From: Methanobacterium sp.
GTDB taxonomy: Archaea; Methanobacteriota; Methanobacteria; Methanobacteriales; Methanobacteriaceae
Length of the DNA stretch: 51,413 nt
Reading direction: 5' to 3'
NCBI GenBank assembly: GCA_020854975.1
Contig: JAHKLQ010000055.1
Span: forward strand, 1 to 51,413
Within the stretch, counting starts at the first letter, position 1; each line of letters opens with the position of its first letter. The notes under the pieces are model-generated. The model saw nothing but the letters and a program-made list of their open reading frames with translations. It was not told the origin of the DNA and ran no database searches. The position numbers and the translations under genes are program-made. Below are positions 8,767 to 16,867 of the stretch, piece by piece.

Positions 8767-9186
8767 TTATTCTAATTCTTTATATCTTTCATCTGTCACA
8801 GGTTCCAACCATTCTACTGGACCGGCTTTAGTATTTGTCTCGATGGAAAGATGTACAAACCAACTGTCTGGTGCTGCTCCGTGCCAGTGCTTAACATTTG
8901 GATGTATTTTCACTACATCACCAGGATTAAGTTTCTGTGCTGTTTTTCCTTCCTCTTGAAAATAACCATGTCCACCTGTTACCAGCAGAATCTGTCCACC
9001 AGGATGCTTATGCCAGTTGTTTCGACTACCTGGTTTGAATGTTACATTGCCTATTGGACAATTAAATTCATTATCACCTGGTACTAACATGTTAAGCCAT
9101 ACATTACCACTGAAATACTTACTAAACTCCTCGGGAAGTTTTTCACCTTTCGGGAAGATTAAACTTTCACTTAAATTATTATCCAT
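8767..9186 (-). CDS. Cupin domain protein
   Basis: A 139-aa single-cupin protein. Motif 1 appears as NNWHKHPGGQILLVTGGHGY (two His and Gln) and motif 2 as PGDVVKIHPNVKHWHGA, so the three-His metal site looks intact. A good AAGGAGA site precedes the ATG. Cupins of this type are often encoded beside oxidoreductases and carboxymuconolactone-decarboxylase-like proteins, and may act on small carbonyl or phenolic compounds. Here it lies between the flavoprotein and alcohol dehydrogenase genes, probably in one operon. The exact reaction is not predictable. Confidence 0.88.
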   Translation of the reverse strand: MDNNLSESLIFPKGEKLPEEFSKYFSGNVWLNMLVPGDNEFNCPIGNVTFKPGSRNNWHKHPGGQILLVTGGHGYFQEEGKTAQKLNPGDVVKIHPNVKHWHGAAPDSWFVHLSIETNTKAGPVEWLEPVTDERYKELE

Positions 9187-9253
9187 ACTTTTTCTCCTTT
9201 AAAATTTTCCAGAATCTTACCAAATAACATGCTCTCCAGACTTTAACTCCCCA

Positions 9254-10423
9254 TTATTTATAAGATGCCTCAAAAATTGCCACACAATCTTGAATGCTGA
9301 GTTTACTCCTATCTACCTCGAATAGAAGCCCCATTGTTTCTTTTGCATTCTGAGCTAGTGTTTCAAATTCTTCTGGTTTGATCCCGTAATCAGACATTTT
9401 AAGGTCTGCAACTCCACAGTCTTCCTTTAATTTTTCTAACATGATGATGAAGTCCATGGGCTCTTTTGCATCTTCCATTCCCATTGCTTGAGCCATTTTA
9501 ACAAATCGTTCATCACAAACCTGTTCATTTATAAAGTGTGTGAAAAATGCCTGGCTCAACATAATAAGACCGGCTCCGTGGGGAAGTTTCTGATGAAAAG
9601 CAGACATGGCATGTTCTAAGGAATGTTGACTTGTAGCAAGACTTAGACTCTCAACAATACCCGAAAGAGTACTTCCAAAGGCTACTTTTTCACGGGCAAT
9701 TACATCATTACCATTTTTAACTGCTTTTTCCAGGTTACAACTCACATTTTCAATTGCCGTGATAGCATACATATCACTCATGGGATTAGCTGATTTAGAT
9801 ATGTATCCCTCCACACTGTGGAATAGTGCATCAAAACCCTGGTATGCAGTGAATTCTGGTGTAACTGTTCTCATCAGTTCTGGATCTACTACTGCTATTA
9901 CAGGAAACATATCATCATAACCCATCCCGATTTTTTCATGATTTTCTTTGTGTGTAATAACAGCCCATGGATCCACTTCAGAACCAGTACCTGCTGTTGT
10001 TGTAATGGCTACTACAGGGAGTGGTTTATTGTTAACTGGTTTTTCTTTTCCACTTCCACCAGAAACATAGTCCCAATAATCCCCATCATTAGTTGCCATC
10101 ACTGCAATAGCTTTGGAAGCATCAATAGAACTTCCACCACCAAGAGCAACTATGAAATCACAATCATTCACTCTGGCAAGGGCACTTCCAACCATAACTG
10201 TTGATTTCAAAGGATTTGGTTCCACTTCATCAAATACTATAGTTTCTACACCTGCCATTTTTAATTGTTCTTCTGTTCTGATGAGATAACCATTTTCTTT
10301 GGCAGATTTTCCATTGGAAATAACTATCATAGCTTTTTTACCCGGCATTTTCTGTTCATGCAAATTGTTTAACTGGCCTGCTCCGAATAAAATTCTGGTA
10401 GGCACATACATATTAAAACTCAT
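9254..10423 (-). CDS. Iron-containing alcohol dehydrogenase
   Basis: A 389-aa group III (Fe-dependent) alcohol dehydrogenase. The N-terminal half has the NAD(P)-binding GGGSSIDASKA loop and the family region TTAGTGSEVDPWAV. The metal-ligand region includes FDALFHSVEGY and SQHSLEHAMSAFHQKLPHGAG, which supply the histidines. Length is normal. The start at 10423 was chosen because AAAGGAGG stands 6 nt upstream; the ATG at 10429 overlaps the end of that site. It probably oxidises alcohols or reduces aldehydes with a nicotinamide cofactor. The neighbouring aldo/keto reductase and flavoprotein suggest aldehyde or redox-stress handling. Confidence 0.93.
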   Translation of the reverse strand: MSFNMYVPTRILFGAGQLNNLHEQKMPGKKAMIVISNGKSAKENGYLIRTEEQLKMAGVETIVFDEVEPNPLKSTVMVGSALARVNDCDFIVALGGGSSIDASKAIAVMATNDGDYWDYVSGGSGKEKPVNNKPLPVVAITTTAGTGSEVDPWAVITHKENHEKIGMGYDDMFPVIAVVDPELMRTVTPEFTAYQGFDALFHSVEGYISKSANPMSDMYAITAIENVSCNLEKAVKNGNDVIAREKVAFGSTLSGIVESLSLATSQHSLEHAMSAFHQKLPHGAGLIMLSQAFFTHFINEQVCDERFVKMAQAMGMEDAKEPMDFIIMLEKLKEDCGVADLKMSDYGIKPEEFETLAQNAKETMGLLFEVDRSKLSIQDCVAIFEASYK

Positions 10424-10548
10424 GTTCATCCTCCTTTATAACAAAGATTAAATATTTATGGCTTAAACTTAATTCAAACCAATGCATAATCTTCGATACT
10501 GATTTTAGATTTTTTTAATATAAATTCTATACAATAAATCCATTTAAT

Positions 10549-11709
10549 TCATTCATATAGTTCTTTAACCTTCTTCAATTCCTGAATTATTGGAATATTC
10601 TGTGTGCAATGCTCTTCACATACTCCACATTCAGTACATGTTGATGCCCGTTCATTTTCCATTATAAGACCTTCATAATGAAATTGGTAGATGTCTTTCG
10701 TTTCTGGACTGCCAAACAAGAAGTAGTCATTGTATTTTGCGAAATTTTCCGGGATATTCACTCCTGAAGGACATGGTAAGCAGTAACCACAGTTGGTACA
10801 GTTAATTTTCAGCTTCTTTTCAAAAACTGACTTGGCCTGGTTTATAAGGTCTAGTTCCAAATCAGTTAATGAATAAGGATGAGCTTCCTGGGCAATTTTT
10901 ATGTTCTCTTTAACCTGGTCCATGGTGCTCATCCCGCTTAAAACCACTGATACTTCAGGATGATTCCAAACCCATTTTAAAGCCCAGTCTGATGGAAATC
11001 TCTTGACCTCTGACTTGCTGAATATTTCCTGAACTTCTTCAGGGATATCAGTGGCTAACTGACCGCCTCTTAAAGGTTCCATAACTGCCACTCCCAGACC
11101 CTTTTTATATGCATATTTTAGGCCTTCTTTCCCTGCTTGGTAATCATCATCGAGATAATTGTACTGAATTAAACAGAAAGACCAATCATAATAGTCAACT
11201 ACCTCTTTAAATAGTTCAAGTCGGTGATGAAATGAAAATCCTGCATGTTTTATTCTTCCATCGGCAATAGCCCTGTCCAAAAACTCTTCAAATCCAAGTT
11301 TTTTTAAATTTTCCCAGTAAGTTTTGTTGATACCGTGCACCATGTAAAAATCAATGCAATCCGTTTCCAGACGTTCTAACTGTTCATTTAAGAATCTATC
11401 CATATCTTCTCGCTTTTCTATTACCCAACTGGGGAGTTTGGTAGCTATTTTCACCTTTTCCCGGTATCCGTCTCTTAATGCTTTTGCTACAAGAGGCTCA
11501 CTTTGGCCTCCCTGATCCAGACTAAAACCATGATAAGGGTATGCTGTGTCTATAACATTCACCCCATGGTCAATAGCATAACGAATCATATTTATAGCAT
11601 ACTCCTCATCGATATGTGTCGGATCATCTCCAATTACAGGAAGCCGCATGCAACCAAATCCCAAAGCTGAAACCTTTTCATTTGTTTTTCCAAAATTCCT
11701 ATATAACAG
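10549..11709 (-). CDS. Aldo/keto reductase with C-terminal ferredoxin domain, apparent CTG start
   Basis: A protein of about 386 aa. Residues 1-280 form an aldo/keto reductase barrel (DTAYPYHG, then KIATKLP with the catalytic Lys, then MVHGI). The C-terminal region has CTNCGYCLPCPSGVNIP and CTECGVCEEHC cysteine sets, as in 4Fe-4S aldo/keto reductases. Family members start with a segment like LYRNFGKTNEKVSALGFG. That segment is encoded in frame upstream of the first standard start (TTG at 11664), and the only initiator correctly placed after the GGAGG site is CTG at 11709, 7 nt away. No in-frame ATG, GTG or TTG lies between that CTG and the upstream stop. It heads the leftward redox cluster. 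Confidence 0.85.
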   Translation of the reverse strand: MLYRNFGKTNEKVSALGFGCMRLPVIGDDPTHIDEEYAINMIRYAIDHGVNVIDTAYPYHGFSLDQGGQSEPLVAKALRDGYREKVKIATKLPSWVIEKREDMDRFLNEQLERLETDCIDFYMVHGINKTYWENLKKLGFEEFLDRAIADGRIKHAGFSFHHRLELFKEVVDYYDWSFCLIQYNYLDDDYQAGKEGLKYAYKKGLGVAVMEPLRGGQLATDIPEEVQEIFSKSEVKRFPSDWALKWVWNHPEVSVVLSGMSTMDQVKENIKIAQEAHPYSLTDLELDLINQAKSVFEKKLKINCTNCGYCLPCPSGVNIPENFAKYNDYFLFGSPETKDIYQFHYEGLIMENERASTCTECGVCEEHCTQNIPIIQELKKVKELYE

Positions 11710-11828
11710 TAATATTCCTCCTTTAGAAAAAATACATTTTTAAAAATCTTCAATTTAATGTTAAAACGTTCATTAATTGAATTTATTCTTAAACATTCTC
11801 AAGGATTTATTTATAAATGACCATAGAC

Positions 11829-11843
11829 AAACCATAGATAAAC
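11829..11843. promoter_or_regulatory. Recurrent 15-bp element AAACCATAGATAAAC
   Basis: In the divergent aldo/keto reductase-hxlR spacer, ACCATAGA(C/T)AA occurs twice in tandem with an 11-bp period. The identical 15-mer reappears in reverse orientation at 30820-30834 in the leader of another gene, again with an 11-bp tandem partner. This may be a protein-binding element; unproven. Confidence 0.35.
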
Positions 11844-11902
11844 AAATCACATTAAAAAAAGTATTAAAATAACTTAAAGTAATTTTTCTAACCATTGAGT
11901 AA

Positions 11903-11916
11903 TTACCATTTGGTAA
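11903..11916. promoter_or_regulatory. Putative HxlR operator TTACCA-TT-TGGTAA
   Basis: A perfect 14-bp palindrome lies 13 bp before the hxlR start codon, close to the start site expected from the AT-rich TATA-like sequence near 11870-11880. HxlR dimers bind short palindromes of this kind in or near their own promoters. An additional ACCATT direct word occurs just upstream at 11891. Confidence 0.6.
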
Positions 11917-11929
11917 GTGGAGAATCAAT

Positions 11930-12325
11930 ATGGCTAAAGATGATTATTATTTTAATGAAGTTTATCGAACTATTGATGATACATTTAGCTATCTCAGGAA
12001 GAAATGGACTATTCAAATAATTAAAGGATTATTCTGCGATTATAAACATTTTAAGGACTTTTTAGAGCAGCACCCTACTTTAAGCAGTAAAGTTCTCTCT
12101 GAACGACTGAAAGAATTAGAACAGGAAGGTATTATTGAAAAAAGAATAATAAATTCTACTCCGATTCAAACAGAGTACTATCTAACTGAAAAAGGTCGCA
12201 GACTAAATAAGATAATCTTTGAACTGTTCAATTTTGCTTTAGATGAAGTTAAAATTAAAAGTGAACAAGGATCTAAATTAGAAGAATCCAAAGAAAATCT
12301 AAGAGTTTGTTTGAACATTAAATAA
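11930..12325 (+). CDS. HxlR-type winged-helix transcriptional regulator
   Basis: A 131-aa DNA-binding protein of the HxlR/MarR-like family. It has RKKWTIQIIKGLFCDYKHF, then the recognition region LSSKVLSERLKELEQEGIIEK and the wing up to YYLTEKGRRL, the standard HxlR layout. The N-terminal cysteine used for redox sensing in several bacterial HxlR proteins is absent; the cysteines are at about 38 and near the C terminus. It is divergent from the redox cluster and carries a palindrome just upstream, so it likely controls itself and may control that cluster in response to aldehydes, quinones or other electrophiles. Confidence 0.9.
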   Translation: MAKDDYYFNEVYRTIDDTFSYLRKKWTIQIIKGLFCDYKHFKDFLEQHPTLSSKVLSERLKELEQEGIIEKRIINSTPIQTEYYLTEKGRRLNKIIFELFNFALDEVKIKSEQGSKLEESKENLRVCLNIK

Positions 12326-12460
12326 TCCCAAACCATCCATTATAGATTGATTTATACTAATTTAGTATCCAATTAACTAGTTTGAGTTATTATTTGTTTT
12401 TTCGGGCATTTCAGGATTTATGATGATATTAATGAAAATCCTGATGAGTAGACTTTAATA

Positions 12461-12524
12461 ACCCATCTACCCCAATCATAAGGTTTTAAAATACCCATCT
12501 ACCTTAATCATGAGGTTTCAAAAT
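12461..12524. repeat. 32-bp tandem repeat, 2 copies
   Basis: Units 12461-12492 and 12493-12524 share ACCCATCTACC, AATCAT, AGGTTT and AAAAT with about five substitutions. They lie 30 bp beyond the stop codon of the minus-strand gene at 12555, another case of a duplication at a gene 3' end. Confidence 0.85.
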
Positions 12525-12554
12525 AAATAATTTAAAAAAAATAAATTTCCTTAT

Positions 12555-12938
12555 TTAATCCACGTATATCTTAACTCTGGTCTGATTTTCTTCATCTTCC
12601 ACATCCACAATTTTACCTTCTGCACCATTTTTAACTGCTTCTATAACTTCATCCAGGTCTATCTGGTCCAGACCGGCTTCTTCCATTTTGGGATCGAATT
12701 TTTTGGCTAGTTTTAATCCCACATCCACCAGGGAAAGGGGAATGTTCACATTCACTTTGGGATTGTCGTCCATGGTCTTAACCCTGATTTTTAACCATTT
12801 AGCATTCGTTTTAGGTGTTATTTCCTCTGGTTCTCCTTCTAAAGCATCCAGTAATTCCGTTGCTTCTGAAGGACTAATCTTCCCTTCTTCCACCATTTCC
12901 AAAATTTGTATTCTTTCATCGCTTACATTTTTAGACAT
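12555..12938 (-). CDS. SHOCT-like (YvlB/LiaX N-terminal type) domain protein
   Basis: A 127-aa soluble protein. Residues about 5-40 (SDERIQILEMVEEGKISPSEATELLDAL) form the short bihelical SHOCT-like domain found at the N terminus of YvlB/LiaX proteins. The rest has a KWLKIRVKT strand motif and NVNIPLSLVDVGLKLAKKF, and ends in an acidic strand region. The start at 12938 was chosen because AAGGAGA is 8 nt upstream; the ATG at 12965 would overlap the preceding gene. It is the last of three leftward genes. In bacteria, YvlB/LiaX-type proteins belong to cell-envelope stress responses; whether that applies here is inference. Confidence 0.8.
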   Translation of the reverse strand: MSKNVSDERIQILEMVEEGKISPSEATELLDALEGEPEEITPKTNAKWLKIRVKTMDDNPKVNVNIPLSLVDVGLKLAKKFDPKMEEAGLDQIDLDEVIEAVKNGAEGKIVDVEDEENQTRVKIYVD

Positions 12939-12951
12939 ATTACCATTCTCC

Positions 12952-13317
12952 TTAAATCTTACCATTTAACAGTTTTAAAGCTTCATCTTTAGTTATTTCA
13001 CCATTTTTAAGCTTTTCTAAAATCTCTTTTTTATTAATAACTGGTTTTTCCACCTTGTGTCCCAGAACTGAAATCACTTCATCCAGTTTATTCCTCACTG
13101 TAGGATAAGATATTCCTAACTCCTTTTCAATTTCTTTAATATTGCCCCTGTTTTTTATGAACACTTCCACAAAGTATTTTTGCTGGTCACTCAACCTGCA
13201 AAACTTGCAAAGATCAAATTCACCCTTGATAACGCTCTTACATTTTTTACACCGTATTTCAGTGACTTTAATTTCACTCTGGCATATGGGACAGTTTCCT
13301 GGTACTTCATGTTTCAT
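12952..13317 (-). CDS. DUF2089 zinc-ribbon/HTH protein
   Basis: A 121-aa protein of the DUF2089 family. An N-terminal zinc ribbon has three CxxC pairs (CPIC, CKKC, CKFC, residues about 9-40), followed by a sigma-like helix-turn-helix (GNIKEIEKELGISYPTVRNKL). The last 30 residues, KKEILEKLKNGEITKDEALKLLNG, repeat the SHOCT-like pattern of the next gene. DUF2089 proteins are predicted DNA-binding regulators. It is the middle gene of a tight three-gene unit (10-bp and 13-bp gaps), which suggests it regulates or works with the two flanking proteins. Confidence 0.85.
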   Translation of the reverse strand: MKHEVPGNCPICQSEIKVTEIRCKKCKSVIKGEFDLCKFCRLSDQQKYFVEVFIKNRGNIKEIEKELGISYPTVRNKLDEVISVLGHKVEKPVINKKEILEKLKNGEITKDEALKLLNGKI

Positions 13318-13327
13318 AACTTCACCC

Positions 13328-13636
13328 TCATATGGTGTAAATTTCCACCTTCACTTTACCTTCTTTTTCATCATTTGCTTGGACATCCACCATTTTAAAT
13401 GGTTCAGTACATTCTAACTGGTCAAAAATATGGTCAATGTCTTGGTCAGTGAGGTTATCCAATAGGGTTCTCATGGTTTCATTCTCACCAGATGGAGGTG
13501 AACTTGTTCTCACTTTAGAGGGTTGATATTTGAGGATTAGTTTAGAAATCCGTCTAAATATTGAAATCCGTAAAGCGGGAATGGGAATTGCGAATTTATC
13601 CGTTTTCACCCGTATTTTTAATTTTTTGGCCTTCAT
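13328..13636 (-). CDS. Small protein related to the C-terminal part of the SHOCT-like protein
   Basis: A 102-aa protein without a named domain. It opens with KKLKIRVKTDKFAIPIPALR, which aligns with KWLKIRVKTMDDNPKVNVNIP of the gene at 12555, and ends with a similar VDVQANDEKEGKVKVEIY strand block. So it resembles that protein without the SHOCT-like helices. It is first in the three-gene unit, with an AAGGGTG ribosome-binding site. The function is unknown; the relation to its neighbour is visible in the sequence. Confidence 0.75.
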   Translation of the reverse strand: MKAKKLKIRVKTDKFAIPIPALRISIFRRISKLILKYQPSKVRTSSPPSGENETMRTLLDNLTDQDIDHIFDQLECTEPFKMVDVQANDEKEGKVKVEIYTI

Positions 13637-14138
13637 GTTTATACACCCTTAAAATTTGACTTCAATATTATCCATGTCTAAATTAAGATTGTTAAGTAAT
13701 CATATATAAATATATTGAATTTTTTAATTTTTAGATTAAAATAATTAAAGTCAATATTGATATTTTTAATATGATGACCACAGGAAAGTACCAAAGTTAA
13801 CATATTAGTTACATTTCCCTGTTAAACTGGTTTAAACATTTTGATTTCCAAGAATAAAATTGAATTTGAAGTATTTTTAATAAAAAAACATTTTAAAGTA
13901 GCTAAAAAAAGTAAACTAACTGTTTAGATAAAAACAGATAATATTCGAGTTTTCATATAGTTTACCTTTGTTTATTTTAAATCATTATCACCCTATCCGC
14001 CTTAACTGGTTTTTACAGAGTTTTTATTAAAAATAAACCTGTTTATTGTTTTTTTAGGGTATAATAGTTCGGGCAATAAATTTATTCAATAATCAATATA
14101 TCAATATATGATGAGTTCTTTTATAGGGAGGTAAAAAA
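13637..14138. other. Divergent promoter spacer, no gene seen
   Basis: A 502-bp very AT-rich spacer between the divergent DUF2089 unit and the AIM24-like gene. It should contain both promoters. A GGGAGGT ribosome-binding site for the rightward gene is at about 14126-14132. No tRNA, hairpin RNA or tandem array was noticed. Confidence 0.5.
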
Positions 14139-14816
14139 ATGGACTATGAAATACTGTATCAACCATCTTATGCTTTGCTTAAATTGGATCTGGATAGTTC
14201 TGAACAGGTAAATGCAGAAGCAGGGGCACTGGTGAGCATGTCCAGTGGAATAAGCATTGAGACCGGAATGAAAGGGGGACTTTTTGGTGGCCTAAAACGA
14301 AGTTTACTCGGTGGAGAAAGCTTTTTCATTAACAAGTTCACTGCAGAATCCCCGGGTGAAATAACCATGGCACCGGCTTTACCTGGAGATATTCATTCCA
14401 TGGATCTGGAAAATGAAGTACTGTTTGTTCAATCTGGCTCTTTCATGGCAGGAACTATGGATATTGATATAGATACCAAATGGGGAGGATCAAAAACATT
14501 CTTCTCCAAAGAAGGGTTGTTTCTGCTAAAAATTGAAGGAACTGGTAGCCTGTTTGCATCCAGTTTCGGTGCCATCCACCCTATCACCCTAGAAGAAGGT
14601 GAAACCTACATAGTAGACACCGGACACATTGTAGCATTTGACAACAACGTGAATTATCATGTTAAAAAGATAGGTGGACTTAAATCAACATTATTCAGTG
14701 GCGAGGGATTGGTTGTTGAGTTAACTGGACCTGGAAGAGCATGGATGCAATCAAGAAGTGAAGATGCTTTCCTATCCTGGTTGATACCACGTTTACCCAG
14801 TAATAACAGTAAATAA
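14139..14816 (+). CDS. AIM24 / TIGR00266 family protein
   Basis: A 225-aa protein of the widespread TIGR00266 (AIM24-like) family, with a beta-rich double-barrel fold. Typical features are AEAGALVSMSSGI near the N terminus, the glycine-rich GGLFGGLKRSLLGGESFFINKF segment in two parts, and EGLVVELTGPGRAWMQSR near the C terminus. It has no transmembrane helices. The biochemical role of bacterial and archaeal members is not known. It appears monocistronic behind a strong ribosome-binding site. Confidence 0.9.
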   Translation: MDYEILYQPSYALLKLDLDSSEQVNAEAGALVSMSSGISIETGMKGGLFGGLKRSLLGGESFFINKFTAESPGEITMAPALPGDIHSMDLENEVLFVQSGSFMAGTMDIDIDTKWGGSKTFFSKEGLFLLKIEGTGSLFASSFGAIHPITLEEGETYIVDTGHIVAFDNNVNYHVKKIGGLKSTLFSGEGLVVELTGPGRAWMQSRSEDAFLSWLIPRLPSNNSK

Positions 14817-15035
14817 ATTTACTTATACCAAATTTAATTTTTTTAAATTAAAATCCTATTTAAAGTTTAAACTGATTCTTATATGTGATGTACAACAAAA
14901 TAATTGTATAAAAATATGTACTGAATATTTTTATGATTTAAATATTTTTTAATTAATTAATAGAATGTGCGGAAAAAAAATTATTGAATGCGAAAAAGTA
15001 AATTTAAGTTTAAAAAAATAAGGAGTTCGAGTATT

Positions 15036-15242
15036 ATGGCAAAAGAAATAGAACAGTTAGTAGTGGGCATTGGTCGAGAGGGTGATGTAATTGTTAAAAG
15101 TGCAAGAGGTAGAATATACTCCGTTAAAAAAGCTGCAGATTTAAAATTCACCTGTGAAGATTTATTAAAAGACACAGAAAAAGAGTTATACGCCACTATT
15201 GATACAGAAGCTCAACCCTGGGAATGTATCTCTATCAAATAG
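15036..15242 (+). CDS. Small protein of unknown function (68 aa)
   Basis: I do not recognise this protein. The start at 15036 is preferred over an upstream in-frame ATG at 14988 because an AAGGAG site lies about 10 nt before it, and the upstream extension is a low-complexity lysine-rich stretch. The protein has EQLVVGIGREGDVIVKSARG, suggestive of a small beta-barrel, then a charged helix and a C-terminal QPWECISIK. It has no membrane segment. It lies alone between the AIM24-like and sulfite-reductase-like genes. Confidence 0.65.
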   Translation: MAKEIEQLVVGIGREGDVIVKSARGRIYSVKKAADLKFTCEDLLKDTEKELYATIDTEAQPWECISIK

Positions 15243-15438
15243 AGTAAACTGATTTAATAAAATAAATTATTTTTTAATCCCCTGAATGGAATACTTTATC
15301 TTTTTCCCCCTAAATGGATTAAATTATCATTTAGTCCTATCATGAGAAGGGTAACCAGTTATTTTTTTTTTCAGGGTTATGAGAAAAGTTAAAAATTGTT
15401 GAGTTTATAATTATTTGGATAATTTTTAAGGTGAAGTT

Positions 15439-16110
15439 ATGGGAGTAAAAAACGAGAATATGCCTGATAAAGGAGCTGCAGTTGAGAAAGGGTTGGAAAC
15501 ATACACTATTATCCCATATATTCCGGGTGGTATTCTGGACCCTGCTGCTTTACGTAAGATTGCGGATGTGGCAGAAAAGTATCCAGTTGAATGTATTAAA
15601 ATGACTTCAGAGCACAAGATTGGCTTTTATGGTGTTAGAAAGGAAGATATTGATGATATTTTCCATGATTTAGGCATGGAACCTGGTGGTCACATTGGAA
15701 AATGTGTGAGGGGAGTTAAATTCTGTACCGGGAATGCTTTCTGTAAGAAGGGATATCAAAACACAATTGAAATGGGATTGAAGATTGATGAAACTTTCCA
15801 TAAAATGGAAACACCTGCTAAAGTTAAAATATCCCTTTCTGGTTGCACCCGTTGCTGTGCAGAATCTGCGGTGAGGGATATAGGACTCATTGGAACTCCC
15901 AGGGGCTGGAAGATGTTAGTGGGTGGTACCTGTGGGCTTCAGGTGAAAAAGGGTAAACTCATAGCAAAAGATCTCTCTGATGATCAGGTTATTGATTATG
16001 TTGAAAAAATACTCAACTATTACATAGAAAATGGTGTTGACAAACGTATGGGAAGATTTATTGATAAAATTGGTTTTGATAGGTTTTCTCGTGAAGTTTT
16101 AGGGGAATAA
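15439..16110 (+). CDS. Small siroheme sulfite/nitrite reductase-like protein (Dsr-LP)
   Basis: A 223-aa single-unit member of the siroheme-[4Fe-4S] reductase superfamily, as found in many methanogens (Dsr-LP group). An N-terminal ferredoxin-like half (PGGILDPAALRKIADVAEKY) precedes the cluster motifs C-x5-C (CTGNAFC) and C-x3-C (CTRCC). These are the four cysteines that bind siroheme-coupled [4Fe-4S] in true reductases. It lacks the fused ferredoxin or F420H2 modules of Fsr. An AAGGTGA site precedes the ATG. The electron donor and substrate are uncertain; sulfite or nitrite reduction is only inferred. Confidence 0.85.
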   Translation: MGVKNENMPDKGAAVEKGLETYTIIPYIPGGILDPAALRKIADVAEKYPVECIKMTSEHKIGFYGVRKEDIDDIFHDLGMEPGGHIGKCVRGVKFCTGNAFCKKGYQNTIEMGLKIDETFHKMETPAKVKISLSGCTRCCAESAVRDIGLIGTPRGWKMLVGGTCGLQVKKGKLIAKDLSDDQVIDYVEKILNYYIENGVDKRMGRFIDKIGFDRFSREVLGE

Positions 16111-16429
16111 GTTTATCCAAAATTATTTTAAAAAAGATTTATGGAAAATAACGTTTTGTCCTTATTTTTTTAACCATATCATTTGATTTTTCAGGAACAG
16201 GAAATTTTAAAACAATTTACTTTCAAAAACCACATGACAAGATATTAACCTTCTCTTTTTCACGTCTGCTTTAACTTCGTTAAGGATAGTTTATTTAACC
16301 CCTAAATGCCCATATGTGATCTTTAATACTGTTTTATGTTCAGCATTACCTTATTAATCTTCTTTATTCTGTTTGCTATTTCTTAATATTCTATTAGTAA
16401 GATCTATGTTAATTCAATTCAGATATGTT
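16111..16429. other. Spacer left of the SatD cassette
   Basis: A 319-bp AT-rich region with no convincing gene. Its one notable element is the sequence at 16273-16293, which recurs in inverted orientation at 17786-17806 on the other side of the two-gene cassette. Confidence 0.5.
16273..16293. repeat. Left inverted-repeat copy flanking the SatD cassette
   Basis: AACTTCGTTAAGGATAGTTTA matches, on the opposite strand, TAAACTATCCTATAACGAAGT at 17786-17806, apart from one extra A in the right copy. The two copies enclose both cassette genes and nothing else. Confidence 0.65.
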
Positions 16430-16780
16430 CTAAAAATTAAAGTTTCCAAAAAGTAATTTAAATATAATTCCAACTATTAAAGCAACAGTGATGCTAGCAA
16501 AGGTCCCTAATAAATAGTATTCCGCGAAATGTCTTGTATTGAGTTCCTTGAATCTTGCTATAGATTTTGCACCAAAAACAATAGATATGGCTGCATATTG
16601 ATTTGTCAAAACTAAAGTGAAAATGATTATTCTTTCAAATATCCCGATGTATTTACCGGCTCCATCAATACCAGAGTTTTCAACATTTACACTGAACGGT
16701 TTTAGGAACATTTGAATTGCAATCCCTAAAATTACCATTAATCCATATCCTAAAATTAAAATAAATAACTCTAATAACAT
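16430..16780 (-). CDS. Small membrane protein resembling the membrane half of DUF3307 proteins
   Basis: A 116-aa protein with three or four hydrophobic segments (about 3-26, 47-70 and 88-112). The stretch AKSIARFKELNTRHFAEYYL resembles, from memory, the C-terminal membrane part of DUF3307 proteins. The DUF3307 domain proper appears to be missing, so this is either a short form or a remnant. DUF3307 genes are often neighbours of satD-like genes in bacteria, which fits the adjoining gene. The ribosome-binding site is weak. Function unknown. Confidence 0.7.
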   Translation of the reverse strand: MLLELFILILGYGLMVILGIAIQMFLKPFSVNVENSGIDGAGKYIGIFERIIIFTLVLTNQYAAISIVFGAKSIARFKELNTRHFAEYYLLGTFASITVALIVGIIFKLLFGNFNF

Positions 16781-16804
16781 TCAATCACATTTCTTTCTCA
16801 ACTA

Positions 16805-16860
16805 TTTGAACCTTATTTGGATCAATTTTAAATTTGAACCTTATTTGGATCAATTTTAAA
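16805..16860. repeat. 28-bp perfect tandem repeat plus partial third copy
   Basis: Units 16805-16832 and 16833-16860 are identical. A diverged partial third copy (TTTGAACCTAAAATGGATCA) continues to 16880 and includes the stop codon of the satD-like gene at 16868. The repeat therefore appears to be an outward duplication of that gene's 3' end. Confidence 0.9.
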
Positions 16861-16867
16861 TTTGAAC

